DNA from: JAVBOP01 sp031550405
GTDB taxonomy: Bacteria; Bacteroidota; Ignavibacteria; Kapaibacteriales; UBA2268
DNA length: 7,550 nucleotides
Assembly (NCBI GenBank): GCA_031550405.1
Contig: JAVBOP010000132.1
Location: 1-7,550, forward strand
Direction of reading: 5' to 3'
Made by a program: the position numbers and the translations under genes. Below the pieces are notes generated by a model. That model had not been told where the DNA came from and made no database searches. It saw only the letters and a program-made list of their open reading frames with translations. Below, piece by piece: positions 1-5,684 of the stretch. Each line of letters starts with the position of its first letter. Within the stretch, counting starts at the first letter, position 1.

Positions 1-27
1 ATACCCCTTTGCTAATACAAATTTGTA
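1..27 (+). repeat. Left terminal inverted repeat of IS630 copy 1
   Basis: Bases 8-22 (TTTGCTAATACAAAT) are the exact reverse complement of 802-816 at the other end. The outer bases, ATACCCC here, correspond to ACACCA at the right end of this copy and to ATACCC at the right end of copy 2 (read on the minus strand). That comparison places the element's first base at or next to window position 1. Confidence 0.8.
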
Positions 28-73
28 GTTATTTTATTTCCCCAAAATATCATATTTGCGCATAGATTCTAAG

Positions 74-812
74 ATAAAAATCATTAATGTTGTAGAAAGT
101 GAACGAGATCTTAAAAAAATTATTAAGAAAACATGCAGGAACGCTTTTTGCTCCTCGCATAAAAACGCCAATACAAATAAAAAAATATTCAGATAAAATC
201 ATACTTAACTCGCTTCACCGCATCTTAAAGGTGAGCGAAAATACGCTAAATACTTGGCGTACAAAGTACTTAAATGGTGGTATTGGAGAGTTGCTGAGCT
301 ATAAAAAACTGGACATTGTCCATCAGTTTTTACTCCAGAGGAACATGCTTTTGTAGGAAAATCATTACGAATCCGAGTAGTAATATCGCTGGATATAAGG
401 AATTATTACTAATTGTTAATCAAAAAATTAATAAAAAACATTCTTATTTTACTTTTCGAAATTATTGCATCCGTAAATTTAAATCAAAAGTTAAAATTAC
501 TCGCAAGTCCCATATAAAAAAAGATATTAATGCTGTCAAAATTTTTAAAAAACTTTAGAAATAATGCTGCATTTCACAAAGCAAAATCATTGCAACTGCC
601 TGATAATATTGAGCTTATGTTTTTGCCGCCGTATAGTCCGGAATTGAATCCGGCCGAAGAAATTTGGTGGAAAATTTAAGCGAGAATTTTCTAACAAATT
701 ATTCGAAAATCTTGAAAAAATAAATAATTTTTTATCTAATTTAGCAAATTCATTAACAAAAAAGGAGGTTGCTTCAATATGTTCGTACAATTATGCTATA
801 GATTTGTATTAG
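74..812 (+). pseudogene. IS630-family transposase, frameshifted and internally deleted
   Basis: Fragments of one IS630 transposase can be read across different frames. From about 74, a frame reading IKIINVVESERDLKKIIKKT matches the usual start of the family; the ATA at 74-76 may be a mutated ATG. After a frameshift near 135, a helix-turn-helix segment follows (LHRILKVSENTLNTW, then GGIGELLS). Near 385-555 another frame gives GYKELL and RKSHIKKD, the end of the DNA-binding region. The part holding the first catalytic aspartate, roughly 100 residues, is missing at about 550-556. Reading resumes at NAAFHKAKSLQLPDNI and FLPPYSPELNPAEEIWW, which contains the last catalytic glutamate (NPAE). An extra A in the run at 671-674 shifts the frame and gives a TAA; the tail KREFSNKLFENLEK continues to the natural stop at 810-812. 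It cannot make an active enzyme. Two open frames within it, 99-356 and 316-558, are pieces of this gene and not separate genes. Confidence 0.85.
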
Positions 813-822
813 CAAATGGTGT
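796..822 (+). repeat. Right terminal inverted repeat of IS630 copy 1
   Basis: Reverse complement of the left end, with 15 identical bases (802-816) and similar outer bases. It overlaps the last codons and stop of the transposase remnant, as is common in compact IS630 elements. The TA at 823-824 fits the family's target duplication. Confidence 0.8.
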
Positions 823-886
823 TACACAATTAATATTAACAAAAACACAAATCTAATTATAATAATTAACGAAAAGCAAAAATAGT

Positions 887-903
887 TATACAAAATTTGT
901 ATA
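887..903. promoter_or_regulatory. Perfect 17-bp palindrome upstream of the SIMPL gene
   Basis: TATACAAA-A-TTTGTATA is symmetrical over 8 bp on each side of a central A. It ends 36 bp before the ATG of the SIMPL gene and 1 bp before the 20-bp dyad at 905-924. Its position suits a repressor or activator operator, or it may overlap the promoter. I see no canonical Bacteroidota promoter (TTG and TAnnTTTG) at good spacing. AT-rich DNA makes short palindromes fairly common, so the functional call is inference. Confidence 0.4.
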
Positions 904-904
904 T

Positions 905-924
905 TTACGAATATTTTTTAGTAA
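905..924 (+). repeat. 20-bp intergenic dyad, copy A (variant)
   Basis: TTACGAATATTTTTTAGTAA has the 7-6-7 layout of the window's repeated dyad. It differs from the common form at one position in each arm (T to C on the left, A to G on the right), so the two changes keep the arms complementary. It lies 15 bp before the ATG of the SIMPL gene and reads in the same direction as that gene. Confidence 0.6.
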
Positions 925-939
925 AACATACACAACACT

Positions 940-1707
940 ATGAAAAGAATATTGATAATATTGCCATTATTGGCTTTTAGCTTTATGCTTAATGCAGAAG
1001 AAAAAATCGAAAATCTCCGATATGTTGAGGTTACCGGAAGTGCAGAAATGGAAGTCGAGCCAGATGAAATTATGCTGTCGGTCGGTCTCAAAGAATATTG
1101 GCAGCCCAAAAATAAAAACAAGAAAGACAGCGAAGTCGATGATAATTATGACGCTTACGATGATTATAGCTATGGCAGAGAGAAAATGCCGATTGCCGAT
1201 ATTGAGAAGAATTTCATCAAGGATCTTGAAAAATTAGGCGTTACGAGCAAGCAAATAACGATCTCGAATGTTGGCGATTACTGGCGTTGGTGGTGGGATA
1301 ATAATTATTTAATTGAAAAGCAGCTTGAGATAAAATATACTGATTTGCCTAAAGTGAACCAAACTATTAACTCCCTTAAAACAAAGGGTATTAGCTACAT
1401 GCACATAGGTTCATTAAAAAATAAGGATATTGTAAAATATAGAAAAGAGGTCAAGATTGAGGCGCTAAAATCAGCCAAAGCAAAAGCCGAATATCTGCTT
1501 GAAAGTCTTGGCAAAAAAGTTGGCGAACCTATTTATATTATTGAAGTTAATGATGATTATTGGGGCGGCTGGTACCGCAATTCAGCTATGAGCAATTCGA
1601 TAAGCCAAAGCATGATGAATTCGCCCAGCGGTTCAGATTCTGATGTTGAAAACTATAAAAAAATTAAATTACGTTACGAAATGAAAGTACGATTTGAGAT
1701 TAAGTAA
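940..1707 (+). CDS. Secreted SIMPL (DUF541) domain protein
   Basis: A 255-residue protein with an N-terminal signal peptide (residues 1 to about 19, MKRILIILPLLAFSFMLNA, then EEK), so it is probably periplasmic or surface-exposed. The rest is a SIMPL/DUF541 domain. It starts with the characteristic VEVTGSAEMEVEPDEIMLSV (about 29-48) and continues through ITISNVGDYW (106-115) and IEALKSAKAKAEYLLESLGKKVG (about 173-195) to KIKLRYEMKVRFEIK at the end. Between them are acidic, tyrosine-rich and tryptophan-rich stretches (68-79, 114-119, 205-212) and a serine-rich linker (216-235). The family is widespread (BP26, YggE) and linked to envelope or oxidative stress, but its biochemical activity is not established. 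The start is the ATG just after the signal-peptide-coding frame opens; no Shine-Dalgarno is visible. The gene stands alone, convergent with the hydrolase gene. Confidence 0.9.
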   Translation: MKRILIILPLLAFSFMLNAEEKIENLRYVEVTGSAEMEVEPDEIMLSVGLKEYWQPKNKNKKDSEVDDNYDAYDDYSYGREKMPIADIEKNFIKDLEKLGVTSKQITISNVGDYWRWWWDNNYLIEKQLEIKYTDLPKVNQTINSLKTKGISYMHIGSLKNKDIVKYRKEVKIEALKSAKAKAEYLLESLGKKVGEPIYIIEVNDDYWGGWYRNSAMSNSISQSMMNSPSGSDSDVENYKKIKLRYEMKVRFEIK

Positions 1708-1749
1708 AATTTGCTTATTCTACTATTGCTTTGCACAGCACATTAATAC

Positions 1750-1791
1750 AAAAAAACAATCTCGACAATGTTAAATTTTGTCGAGATTGTT
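1750..1791 (-). terminator. Intrinsic terminator ending the minus-strand block
   Basis: A perfect 14-bp stem (AACAATCTCGACAA, 1755-1768, paired with 1778-1791) with a 9-base loop. Read on the minus strand, the stem is followed directly by TTTTT (1754-1750) and the last two stem bases are also T, giving a typical rho-independent terminator. It lies about 60 bp past the stop of the hydrolase gene. On the plus strand the hairpin is not followed by a T run (GGTGTATG), so it would be a weaker stop for the convergent SIMPL gene, though the hairpin could still protect that mRNA's 3' end. Confidence 0.85.
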
Positions 1792-1800
1792 GGTGTATGT

Positions 1801-1820
1801 TTATGAATTTATTTTAATAA
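1801..1820 (+). repeat. 20-bp intergenic dyad, copy B
   Basis: TTATGAATTTATTTTAATAA. It lies in the convergent gap, 33 bp past the hydrolase stop and before the terminator. No start codon of a recognised gene lies downstream in either direction, so this copy cannot be a promoter for a gene seen here. Confidence 0.65.
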
Positions 1821-1853
1821 TTTATACATTTTCCGCAAATTGCTTGCTGTCAT

Positions 1854-2849
1854 TTAGTTTTCATTCAGCCATTTCAACCAATCATTTGCTACTTTATCCC
1901 AATTAAAAACATTATAATCAGGTTTGTTATCTGTTGTTAGCGGAAAAAAATTATGCTCTGTCCCGATATATGCCTTAAAGGTAAAATTTCTTTTCTCTTT
2001 TCTTATCACATCCACTCTCAAATAGTCATTAAATGGGGCAATCTTGTCTTTTGTGCCATAACTAACCAATATCGGGATTTTTAGCTTTTCCAAATACTCT
2101 ATGAATGGATACGAAAATTCAAATGTGGCTTTATCGGTGTCTCCATGTGAATCGTCCATGCTATTTTTATTTTTTACTACTTTTTCCCAATACTGAAATG
2201 TTTTTTCGGCAAATCGTGTGCTGTCTGTGTCGGTTTCGTCGTCTCTACTTTTTCCAATTATTGACATTATTCTTCCCATAGGATTTCCCCCTGAATAGAT
2301 AAGATGCGTAATTGTCTTGCATTCTACTGCCATTTTTGCAGCAACAGAGCTTCCTTCCGAATGCCCGGCAACTACAAGCTGTGTAGTAGAAACCCATTTC
2401 TGTTTTTGCAAATAATTGATAATTGCGATATTTCGCGGAACATAATAGCTTAATAAATTTCTGTCCGAATATTCTTTAGGAGATCGACCTGTACTATCAA
2501 TGTAGCTAAAACCAGAAAGTGTTTTAGTATCTGCCATTACAGGAATGTAAGGTTTGCCAACGATAACCAGGTGGTATTTTTCAGAAAGGCTATCCGGATT
2601 AAAAGGGAAAACACCATAAGGTCCACCTTCATCATAGTTTATCAAGGGAATAGGCTGGCTGCCCTGACAAAAAAAGAAAAGCGGCTTTTTTAAATCCTCT
2701 TCTCCCTTTTTTGATTTGACAAGAATATCCACTTTGTCAGATTCATACTGACACACAATATGTCTAAAACCAAAATCTTCAGGAGTTTTGGTTTGTCCAA
2801 AGGCTGTAATAGCCGTAAACAGAAGAAAAGTTCCAATTATTTTTGTCAT
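1854..2849 (-). CDS. Secreted alpha/beta-hydrolase family protein
   Basis: A 331-residue protein with a signal peptide (about 1-19, MTKIIGTFLLFTAITAFGQ), so it is likely periplasmic. The body has an alpha/beta-hydrolase fold. The nucleophile elbow is GHSEG (162-166) with serine 164. The acid is probably Asp268 in LVSYGTKDKIAP, and the histidine is His299 in GTEHNF, all in the expected order. An early strand and turn, LFFFCQGSQP (57-66), is a plausible oxyanion-hole region. The segment between the nucleophile and the acid (about 190-255) is charged and may form a lid. The substrate cannot be told from sequence; an esterase or peptidase-like (DLH/prolyl oligopeptidase-like) role is possible. 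It is the last gene of the minus-strand run, with a clear terminator after it and a 237-bp gap before it. No Shine-Dalgarno; the start is set by the signal peptide. Confidence 0.85.
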   Translation of the reverse strand: MTKIIGTFLLFTAITAFGQTKTPEDFGFRHIVCQYESDKVDILVKSKKGEEDLKKPLFFFCQGSQPIPLINYDEGGPYGVFPFNPDSLSEKYHLVIVGKPYIPVMADTKTLSGFSYIDSTGRSPKEYSDRNLLSYYVPRNIAIINYLQKQKWVSTTQLVVAGHSEGSSVAAKMAVECKTITHLIYSGGNPMGRIMSIIGKSRDDETDTDSTRFAEKTFQYWEKVVKNKNSMDDSHGDTDKATFEFSYPFIEYLEKLKIPILVSYGTKDKIAPFNDYLRVDVIRKEKRNFTFKAYIGTEHNFFPLTTDNKPDYNVFNWDKVANDWLKWLNEN

Positions 2850-2882
2850 TATTTATAATATTTTATTTTACTTTCTTGTTTG

Positions 2883-2911
2883 CAGACTGACGCCAGCGTG
2901 CCGGCAATCTG
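2883..2911. repeat. GC-rich imperfect hairpin in the hydrolase leader
   Basis: CAGACTGACGCCA and TGCCGGCAATCTG pair over 13 positions with three mismatches around a GCG loop. It is 33-62 bp upstream of the hydrolase start and is much richer in G and C than the intergenic DNA around it. It could be a structured 5' leader or a fragment of a dispersed repeat. The sequence alone does not decide. Confidence 0.35.
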
Positions 2912-2985
2912 TGTTAAACATCAAATAATTATGTATATAAACTGCTGTTTTTGTATGCAATTGAAGTATATCGCTATTTATAGTT

Positions 2986-3005
2986 TTATGAATATATTTT
3001 AATAA
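2986..3005 (+). repeat. 20-bp intergenic dyad, copy C
   Basis: TTATGAATATATTTTAATAA, the most common form of the element (shared exactly with copy F at 5557). It sits in the gap between the DUF1254 lipoprotein gene and the hydrolase gene, 136 bp upstream of the hydrolase start. Confidence 0.65.
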
Positions 3006-3011
3006 TTAATC

Positions 3012-3037
3012 ATATACTACTTCTATATACTGCTTCT
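3012..3037 (+). repeat. Tandem 13-bp direct repeat
   Basis: ATATACTACTTCT (3012-3024) is followed directly by ATATACTGCTTCT (3025-3037), with one mismatch. It lies in the DUF1254-hydrolase gap. It is probably a small slippage duplication; no function is evident. Confidence 0.6.
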
Positions 3038-3071
3038 TTGTTGATGATTCTACCTCCTTGGAAATCAACAA
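3038..3071. other. Hairpin just after the DUF1254 gene
   Basis: TTGTTGAT (3038-3045) pairs perfectly with ATCAACAA (3064-3071) across an 18-base loop, 16 bp beyond the DUF1254 stop. On the minus strand no T run follows, so it is at best a weak terminator or mRNA end. The loop holds AAGGAGGT on the minus strand, but no start codon follows at a usable distance. Confidence 0.3.
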
Positions 3072-3086
3072 CATTTTTTCATGTTA

Positions 3087-4397
3087 TTACTCTTTTATTA
3101 ATTGTGGTGGAAAGTATTGCCCGCTTGTAATATCATCCGAAGGTCCGTAAAAGCGGAAAGTCAGATTGTATTTTTGTCCTGCAATCGTTGGCAACCAGTT
3201 TTGTTGCGGATGATTTTTCGGTTGTACCGGTGAGAATACCAAAGTCAGCGAGCCATCGGCATTGTATTTAACTCCCGATTGTTTGTTCAACAAATAGCGT
3301 TTCAATGGGTTTGGTAACACATGATATTGTGCTCCATCAATCGCAATTACTGACCAAAAATATTTCGCCTTCAATTGTGGCAATGCATCTTTCGGAAAAG
3401 TCATTATATAAGTGGCACTTCCATCTAATCCTATATTGGCAAAATAGCTAACCTCTTCTTTCGTATTTGCCCAGATACCTGCAAAATTGACCATATCGCG
3501 AGCCCAATAATTGGTTTCATATTTACCGTATACAGGAGGATGTGCCCAACCATTTTGTGTGGGTCCCGGATGATGCAGCAAATCGACAAATGCAGCTTTA
3601 AACTGCCCTTGAATCACACTGTCAACATGAGTTTTTGATAAAGCGTTCGTTTCCAACAGTTTTTCTATTTCTTTAACTTTCGCTTGGATAGAATCCATAC
3701 CTGCATTATCAGGTTCATTAGCCATCATTTCCGAAGCCATTTCGAGCATTTCGCTTCCCGGAATATTCAGCAGTTCAAACACCGGCATTTTAAGTTGTTC
3801 TGTTATTTTAGGTTCTCCTTGCGGAGTAAGTTTGAAAAGATGTTGTAATCTCACGGATTCTTTTGGATCGCTGCCTAATTCCACTCTCGCCAATACACGA
3901 GATATTTTGTTCGGTATATCGACACGCAGGTATCCTTCTGGAACGTTAGGAGTACCTCCTGTCAAACAAAGTGCAAATTTACCGAATGGATGCTTCGGAT
4001 AGGTTCGCTCATTGATATTCAACAGTGTTTCTCCCCACGGATTAAGTACATGCCATGTGTAATAGAGTCCCTTGATTTCGGGAATTTCCAATAATACACA
4101 AGTATTTTCATCTAAAGCTAACCACGCTTCAGAATAAGCTACATCCAAATTCGGATTAGGCCATTGTACCTGTCCGGGCTCACGATGAATTAATTGATTC
4201 CATTGAAACCCTTCTTCAAAATCAAGTTGTTGTTGTCTCAAAATAAGGTCACGACCAAATAAATAGGCGTAAGCTTCCACAAGATCCTTGTCGGAAACGG
4301 TTGTTTGAGCTGTGCTTTCTGCTTGTTTGTTGTTTTGATTGTTGCCACAAGCAGCCAATAACATTATCGGGATAATGAATAAAATTAATTTTCTCAT
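3087..4397 (-). CDS. DUF1254/DUF1214 domain lipoprotein
   Basis: A 436-residue protein starting with a lipoprotein signal, LLAAC (13-17), so Cys17 is the likely lipidated residue and the protein would be anchored in a membrane facing the periplasm or cell surface. A low-complexity N/Q/T linker follows (19-33). DUF1254 covers about 38-165, with WPNPNLDVAYSEAWLAL (79-95) and YYTWHVLNPWGE (112-123). A helical, charged middle part (about 200-275) links to DUF1214 at about 320-425, with YFWSVIAIDG (346-355), YLLN and the closing NLTFRFYGP (411-419). The paired domains are common in bacteria and usually encoded together, but their biochemical role is unknown to me. The start fits because the lipobox begins at once and an AAAGG lies upstream. 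It is flanked by gaps of about 200 bp on each side, so it is probably transcribed on its own. Confidence 0.9.
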   Translation of the reverse strand: MRKLILFIIPIMLLAACGNNQNNKQAESTAQTTVSDKDLVEAYAYLFGRDLILRQQQLDFEEGFQWNQLIHREPGQVQWPNPNLDVAYSEAWLALDENTCVLLEIPEIKGLYYTWHVLNPWGETLLNINERTYPKHPFGKFALCLTGGTPNVPEGYLRVDIPNKISRVLARVELGSDPKESVRLQHLFKLTPQGEPKITEQLKMPVFELLNIPGSEMLEMASEMMANEPDNAGMDSIQAKVKEIEKLLETNALSKTHVDSVIQGQFKAAFVDLLHHPGPTQNGWAHPPVYGKYETNYWARDMVNFAGIWANTKEEVSYFANIGLDGSATYIMTFPKDALPQLKAKYFWSVIAIDGAQYHVLPNPLKRYLLNKQSGVKYNADGSLTLVFSPVQPKNHPQQNWLPTIAGQKYNLTFRFYGPSDDITSGQYFPPQLIKE

Positions 4398-4401
4398 TTC
4401 A

Positions 4402-4408
4402 CACCTTT
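4402..4408 (-). promoter_or_regulatory. Shine-Dalgarno-like site of the DUF1254 gene
   Basis: On the minus strand AAAGGTG precedes the ATG, with six bases between AAAGG and the start codon. It is the only gene in the window with a plausible ribosome-binding sequence; the others have AT-rich leaders, as is typical of Bacteroidota. Confidence 0.4.
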
Positions 4409-4431
4409 AATTTTTTTGTTTATTTATCAAA

Positions 4432-4488
4432 TTATTTAATTTCTTCAATATCAGGCAATTTCCATGTCTTATTGATGATTTCAGGTTG
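4432..4488 (-). pseudogene. Possible C-terminal scrap of a lost gene
   Basis: Read on the minus strand, this stretch gives QPEIINKTWKLPDIEEIK and then TAA, 18 residues that look protein-like. In-frame stops lie immediately upstream and no start codon is present. It sits 35 bp before the DUF1254 start. It may be the tail of a gene whose body was deleted. It is too short to assign and could be chance. Confidence 0.2.
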
Positions 4489-4566
4489 CTACTAACAATA
4501 TATGCGAAAGACGAAATATTAATATGATTATTTAGCAAATATGTAAATTAATTGTTACCTGTACTT

Positions 4567-4586
4567 TTATGAATTTATTTTAATAA
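4567..4586 (+). repeat. 20-bp intergenic dyad, copy D
   Basis: TTATGAATTTATTTTAATAA, identical to copy B at 1801. It lies 17 bp past the stop of the DUF1905 gene and 169 bp upstream of the DUF1254 start. Confidence 0.65.
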
Positions 4587-4603
4587 AACAACATCCGATA
4601 GTC

Positions 4604-5101
4604 TTAATTTTTATCGACAAATTTTTGATGTTTGGCAAGTCTGACAACTGTTTTAGCTATTCTATCTACTTTCGTTTGGTCTGTCTTTGCAGAATATATC
4701 CACTTGACATATTGGTGTTGTTCGTTTTCGTTAAGCGAATTAAAAAACTTTAATGCTTCGGTGTCGTCTTGCAAGCACAACAATAATTCTTCGGGAATTT
4801 CCAGCGGATCATTATCGGGATACAAAATTATGTGGACATAATCGCCCGCCTGTTTTTTAATTTTCTTTCTGATTTCCGCCTTCACCGATAGGAAGACCTG
4901 CCCAGTACCTTTCACGGTCGGCAGCAAATGGTAATTGCTGATTTCATAGCCGTCAATGCTGCCTTTCACTTTTACCCAACCAAATGGGGCGTTTTTGTCG
5001 GGCAGAATTTCGGGAATAATCGTATATGTCCAGCCGCCCTTGCCCGGTGATTTTTCAAGCAGATATTCTCTATCTACCAATGGTTTTTTATTTTCATTCA
5101 T
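4604..5101 (-). CDS. DUF1905 and YdeI/OmpD-associated (OmdA) family protein
   Basis: A 165-residue cytoplasmic-looking protein with no signal peptide. Residues about 10-95 match DUF1905: GGWTYTIIPEI (22-32), FGWVKVKGSIDGYE (40-53), GTGQVFLSVKAEIRKKI (65-81), then GDYVHIILYPD (86-96). Residues about 98-160 match the YdeI/OmpD-associated (bacteriocin-protection, OmdA) domain, including PEELLLCLQDDTEALKFFNSL and the HQYVKWIYSAKTDQTKVDRI segment, which ends in a run of basic residues. The two domains often occur fused. The molecular role is unclear; the bacteriocin-protection name comes from distant relatives and should not be read as proven here. The start is the ATG at 5101, 51 bp after the DUF3795 stop, so the two genes may share a transcript, although a dyad copy lies between them. 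No Shine-Dalgarno. Confidence 0.85.
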   Translation of the reverse strand: MNENKKPLVDREYLLEKSPGKGGWTYTIIPEILPDKNAPFGWVKVKGSIDGYEISNYHLLPTVKGTGQVFLSVKAEIRKKIKKQAGDYVHIILYPDNDPLEIPEELLLCLQDDTEALKFFNSLNENEQHQYVKWIYSAKTDQTKVDRIAKTVVRLAKHQKFVDKN

Positions 5102-5131
5102 GCTATTTCTCGTTTAACTTTTGTCAGAGTT

Positions 5132-5151
5132 TTATGAATATTTTTTAATAA
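5132..5151 (+). repeat. 20-bp intergenic dyad, copy E
   Basis: TTATGAATATTTTTTAATAA. It fills much of the 51-bp gap between the DUF3795 and DUF1905 genes, ending one base from the DUF3795 stop codon and 30 bp upstream of the DUF1905 start. Confidence 0.65.
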
Positions 5152-5152
5152 T

Positions 5153-5554
5153 TTAATCAATATTTATAATTTTTTGATTGCAGCCGCTACAAATGCCCGT
5201 ATGAACACATATTAATTTGCCACAATTATTGCATGCCCATTCATCATTTTCCAATTTTATAAATTCATCTAAACTGTTGATTTTAATATAGATAAGGTTT
5301 CCAGTCAAACTAATATTATATTTCTCTCTGTAGCGTTTATCCAATCTTTTCAGTCTTGCACATGGAAATTTTTGGCATTCGTAACAAAATTTCGCTTCTG
5401 TTTTTTCTAATAATTCGCAATGCTTTATAGCACATTTTGTACAATGATATGGCTTATTATCACTCCAACATCCATCACATACATTCTTAGTTCTAAGATG
5501 TGCCATACATATATTGCAATTCATACCACACGGTGCTATCATAGATGCTTTCAT
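5153..5554 (-). CDS. DUF3795 cysteine-rich protein
   Basis: A 133-residue soluble protein with 16 cysteines. It opens with APCGMNCNICMAHL (7-20), the signature of DUF3795. CxxC pairs follow at 26/29, 38/41 and 57/60, then Cys65 in KFPCARLKRLDKRYREKY. An extra C-terminal group comes after a linker: 108/111, 116 and 122/125 (CNNCG, CSGCN). The spacing suggests zinc binding or an iron-sulfur site, but the metal and role are unknown. The C-terminal cluster resembles a small zinc ribbon. Two starts are possible: Met1 (5554) or Met5 (5542), the latter leaving MIAPCGMNC at the N-terminus. I keep the longer one, with a dyad copy only two bases upstream of it, but the shorter one is credible. The CNNM gene ends 130 bp upstream. 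Confidence 0.85.
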   Translation of the reverse strand: MKASMIAPCGMNCNICMAHLRTKNVCDGCWSDNKPYHCTKCAIKHCELLEKTEAKFCYECQKFPCARLKRLDKRYREKYNISLTGNLIYIKINSLDEFIKLENDEWACNNCGKLICVHTGICSGCNQKIINID

Positions 5555-5556
5555 AT

Positions 5557-5576
5557 TTATGAATATATTTTAATAA
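5557..5576 (+). repeat. 20-bp intergenic dyad, copy F
   Basis: TTATGAATATATTTTAATAA, identical to copy C. It ends two bases from the ATG of the DUF3795 gene. If Met1 is used the element would be in, or be nearly all of, a very short leader; if it is a promoter element, translation more likely starts at Met5. Confidence 0.65.
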
Positions 5577-5684
5577 TATGCCACGCAAGCTCAATATTGC
5601 CTATTATTCTTGCAAGTAAAATGCAGGATAACCTGTTGCAATATATTAAAATAAATCAATATAATTATCTAAAAATAATTAATT

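Larger units (their letters stand above)
1..822 (+). mobile_element. Decayed IS630-family insertion sequence (copy 1)
   Basis: This is a relic of an IS630-type (Tc1/mariner superfamily) element, which moves by a DDE transposase and inserts at TA dinucleotides. Inverted repeats sit at both ends (1-27 and 796-822) and share the 15-base core TTTGCTAATACAAAT. A TA follows the right end at 823-824; the matching left TA would lie just before base 1 and cannot be seen. Between the repeats lies a broken transposase gene. The element is about 0.8 kb, shorter than the 1 kb or more usual for the family, because the middle of the catalytic domain is missing. The 3' 225 bases match a second relic at 7283-7507 at about 85% by hand alignment, so both derive from one family that was once active in this genome. 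Family assignment is confident; the exact left boundary is less so because it coincides with the window edge. Confidence 0.85.

Noticed and set aside
587..790. A 67-residue minus-strand frame
   Set aside because: It is the antisense of the transposase tail. The same antisense peptide recurs at 7382, where it only reflects the second IS relic.
779..856. A 25-residue plus-strand frame with an AAGGAGG upstream (near 761-767)
   Set aside because: The purine run encodes KKEV of the transposase tail and the frame runs across the IS end into unrelated DNA; it is very likely chance.
918..1121. A 67-residue minus-strand frame over the SIMPL start
   Set aside because: It overlaps the signal-peptide-coding part of a clear gene on the other strand and shows no recognisable domain.
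3052..3059. AAGGAGGT on the minus strand as a ribosome-binding site
   Set aside because: No start codon follows within a usable distance, and this lineage makes little use of such sites; it lies in a hairpin loop after a stop codon.
4632..4841. A 69-residue plus-strand frame
   Set aside because: Antisense to the DUF1905-YdeI gene, with no independent support.
5620..5645. A short hairpin (CAGG-ATAA-CCTG) after the CNNM gene as a terminator
   Set aside because: A 4-bp stem with only a short T run on the minus strand is too weak to call.
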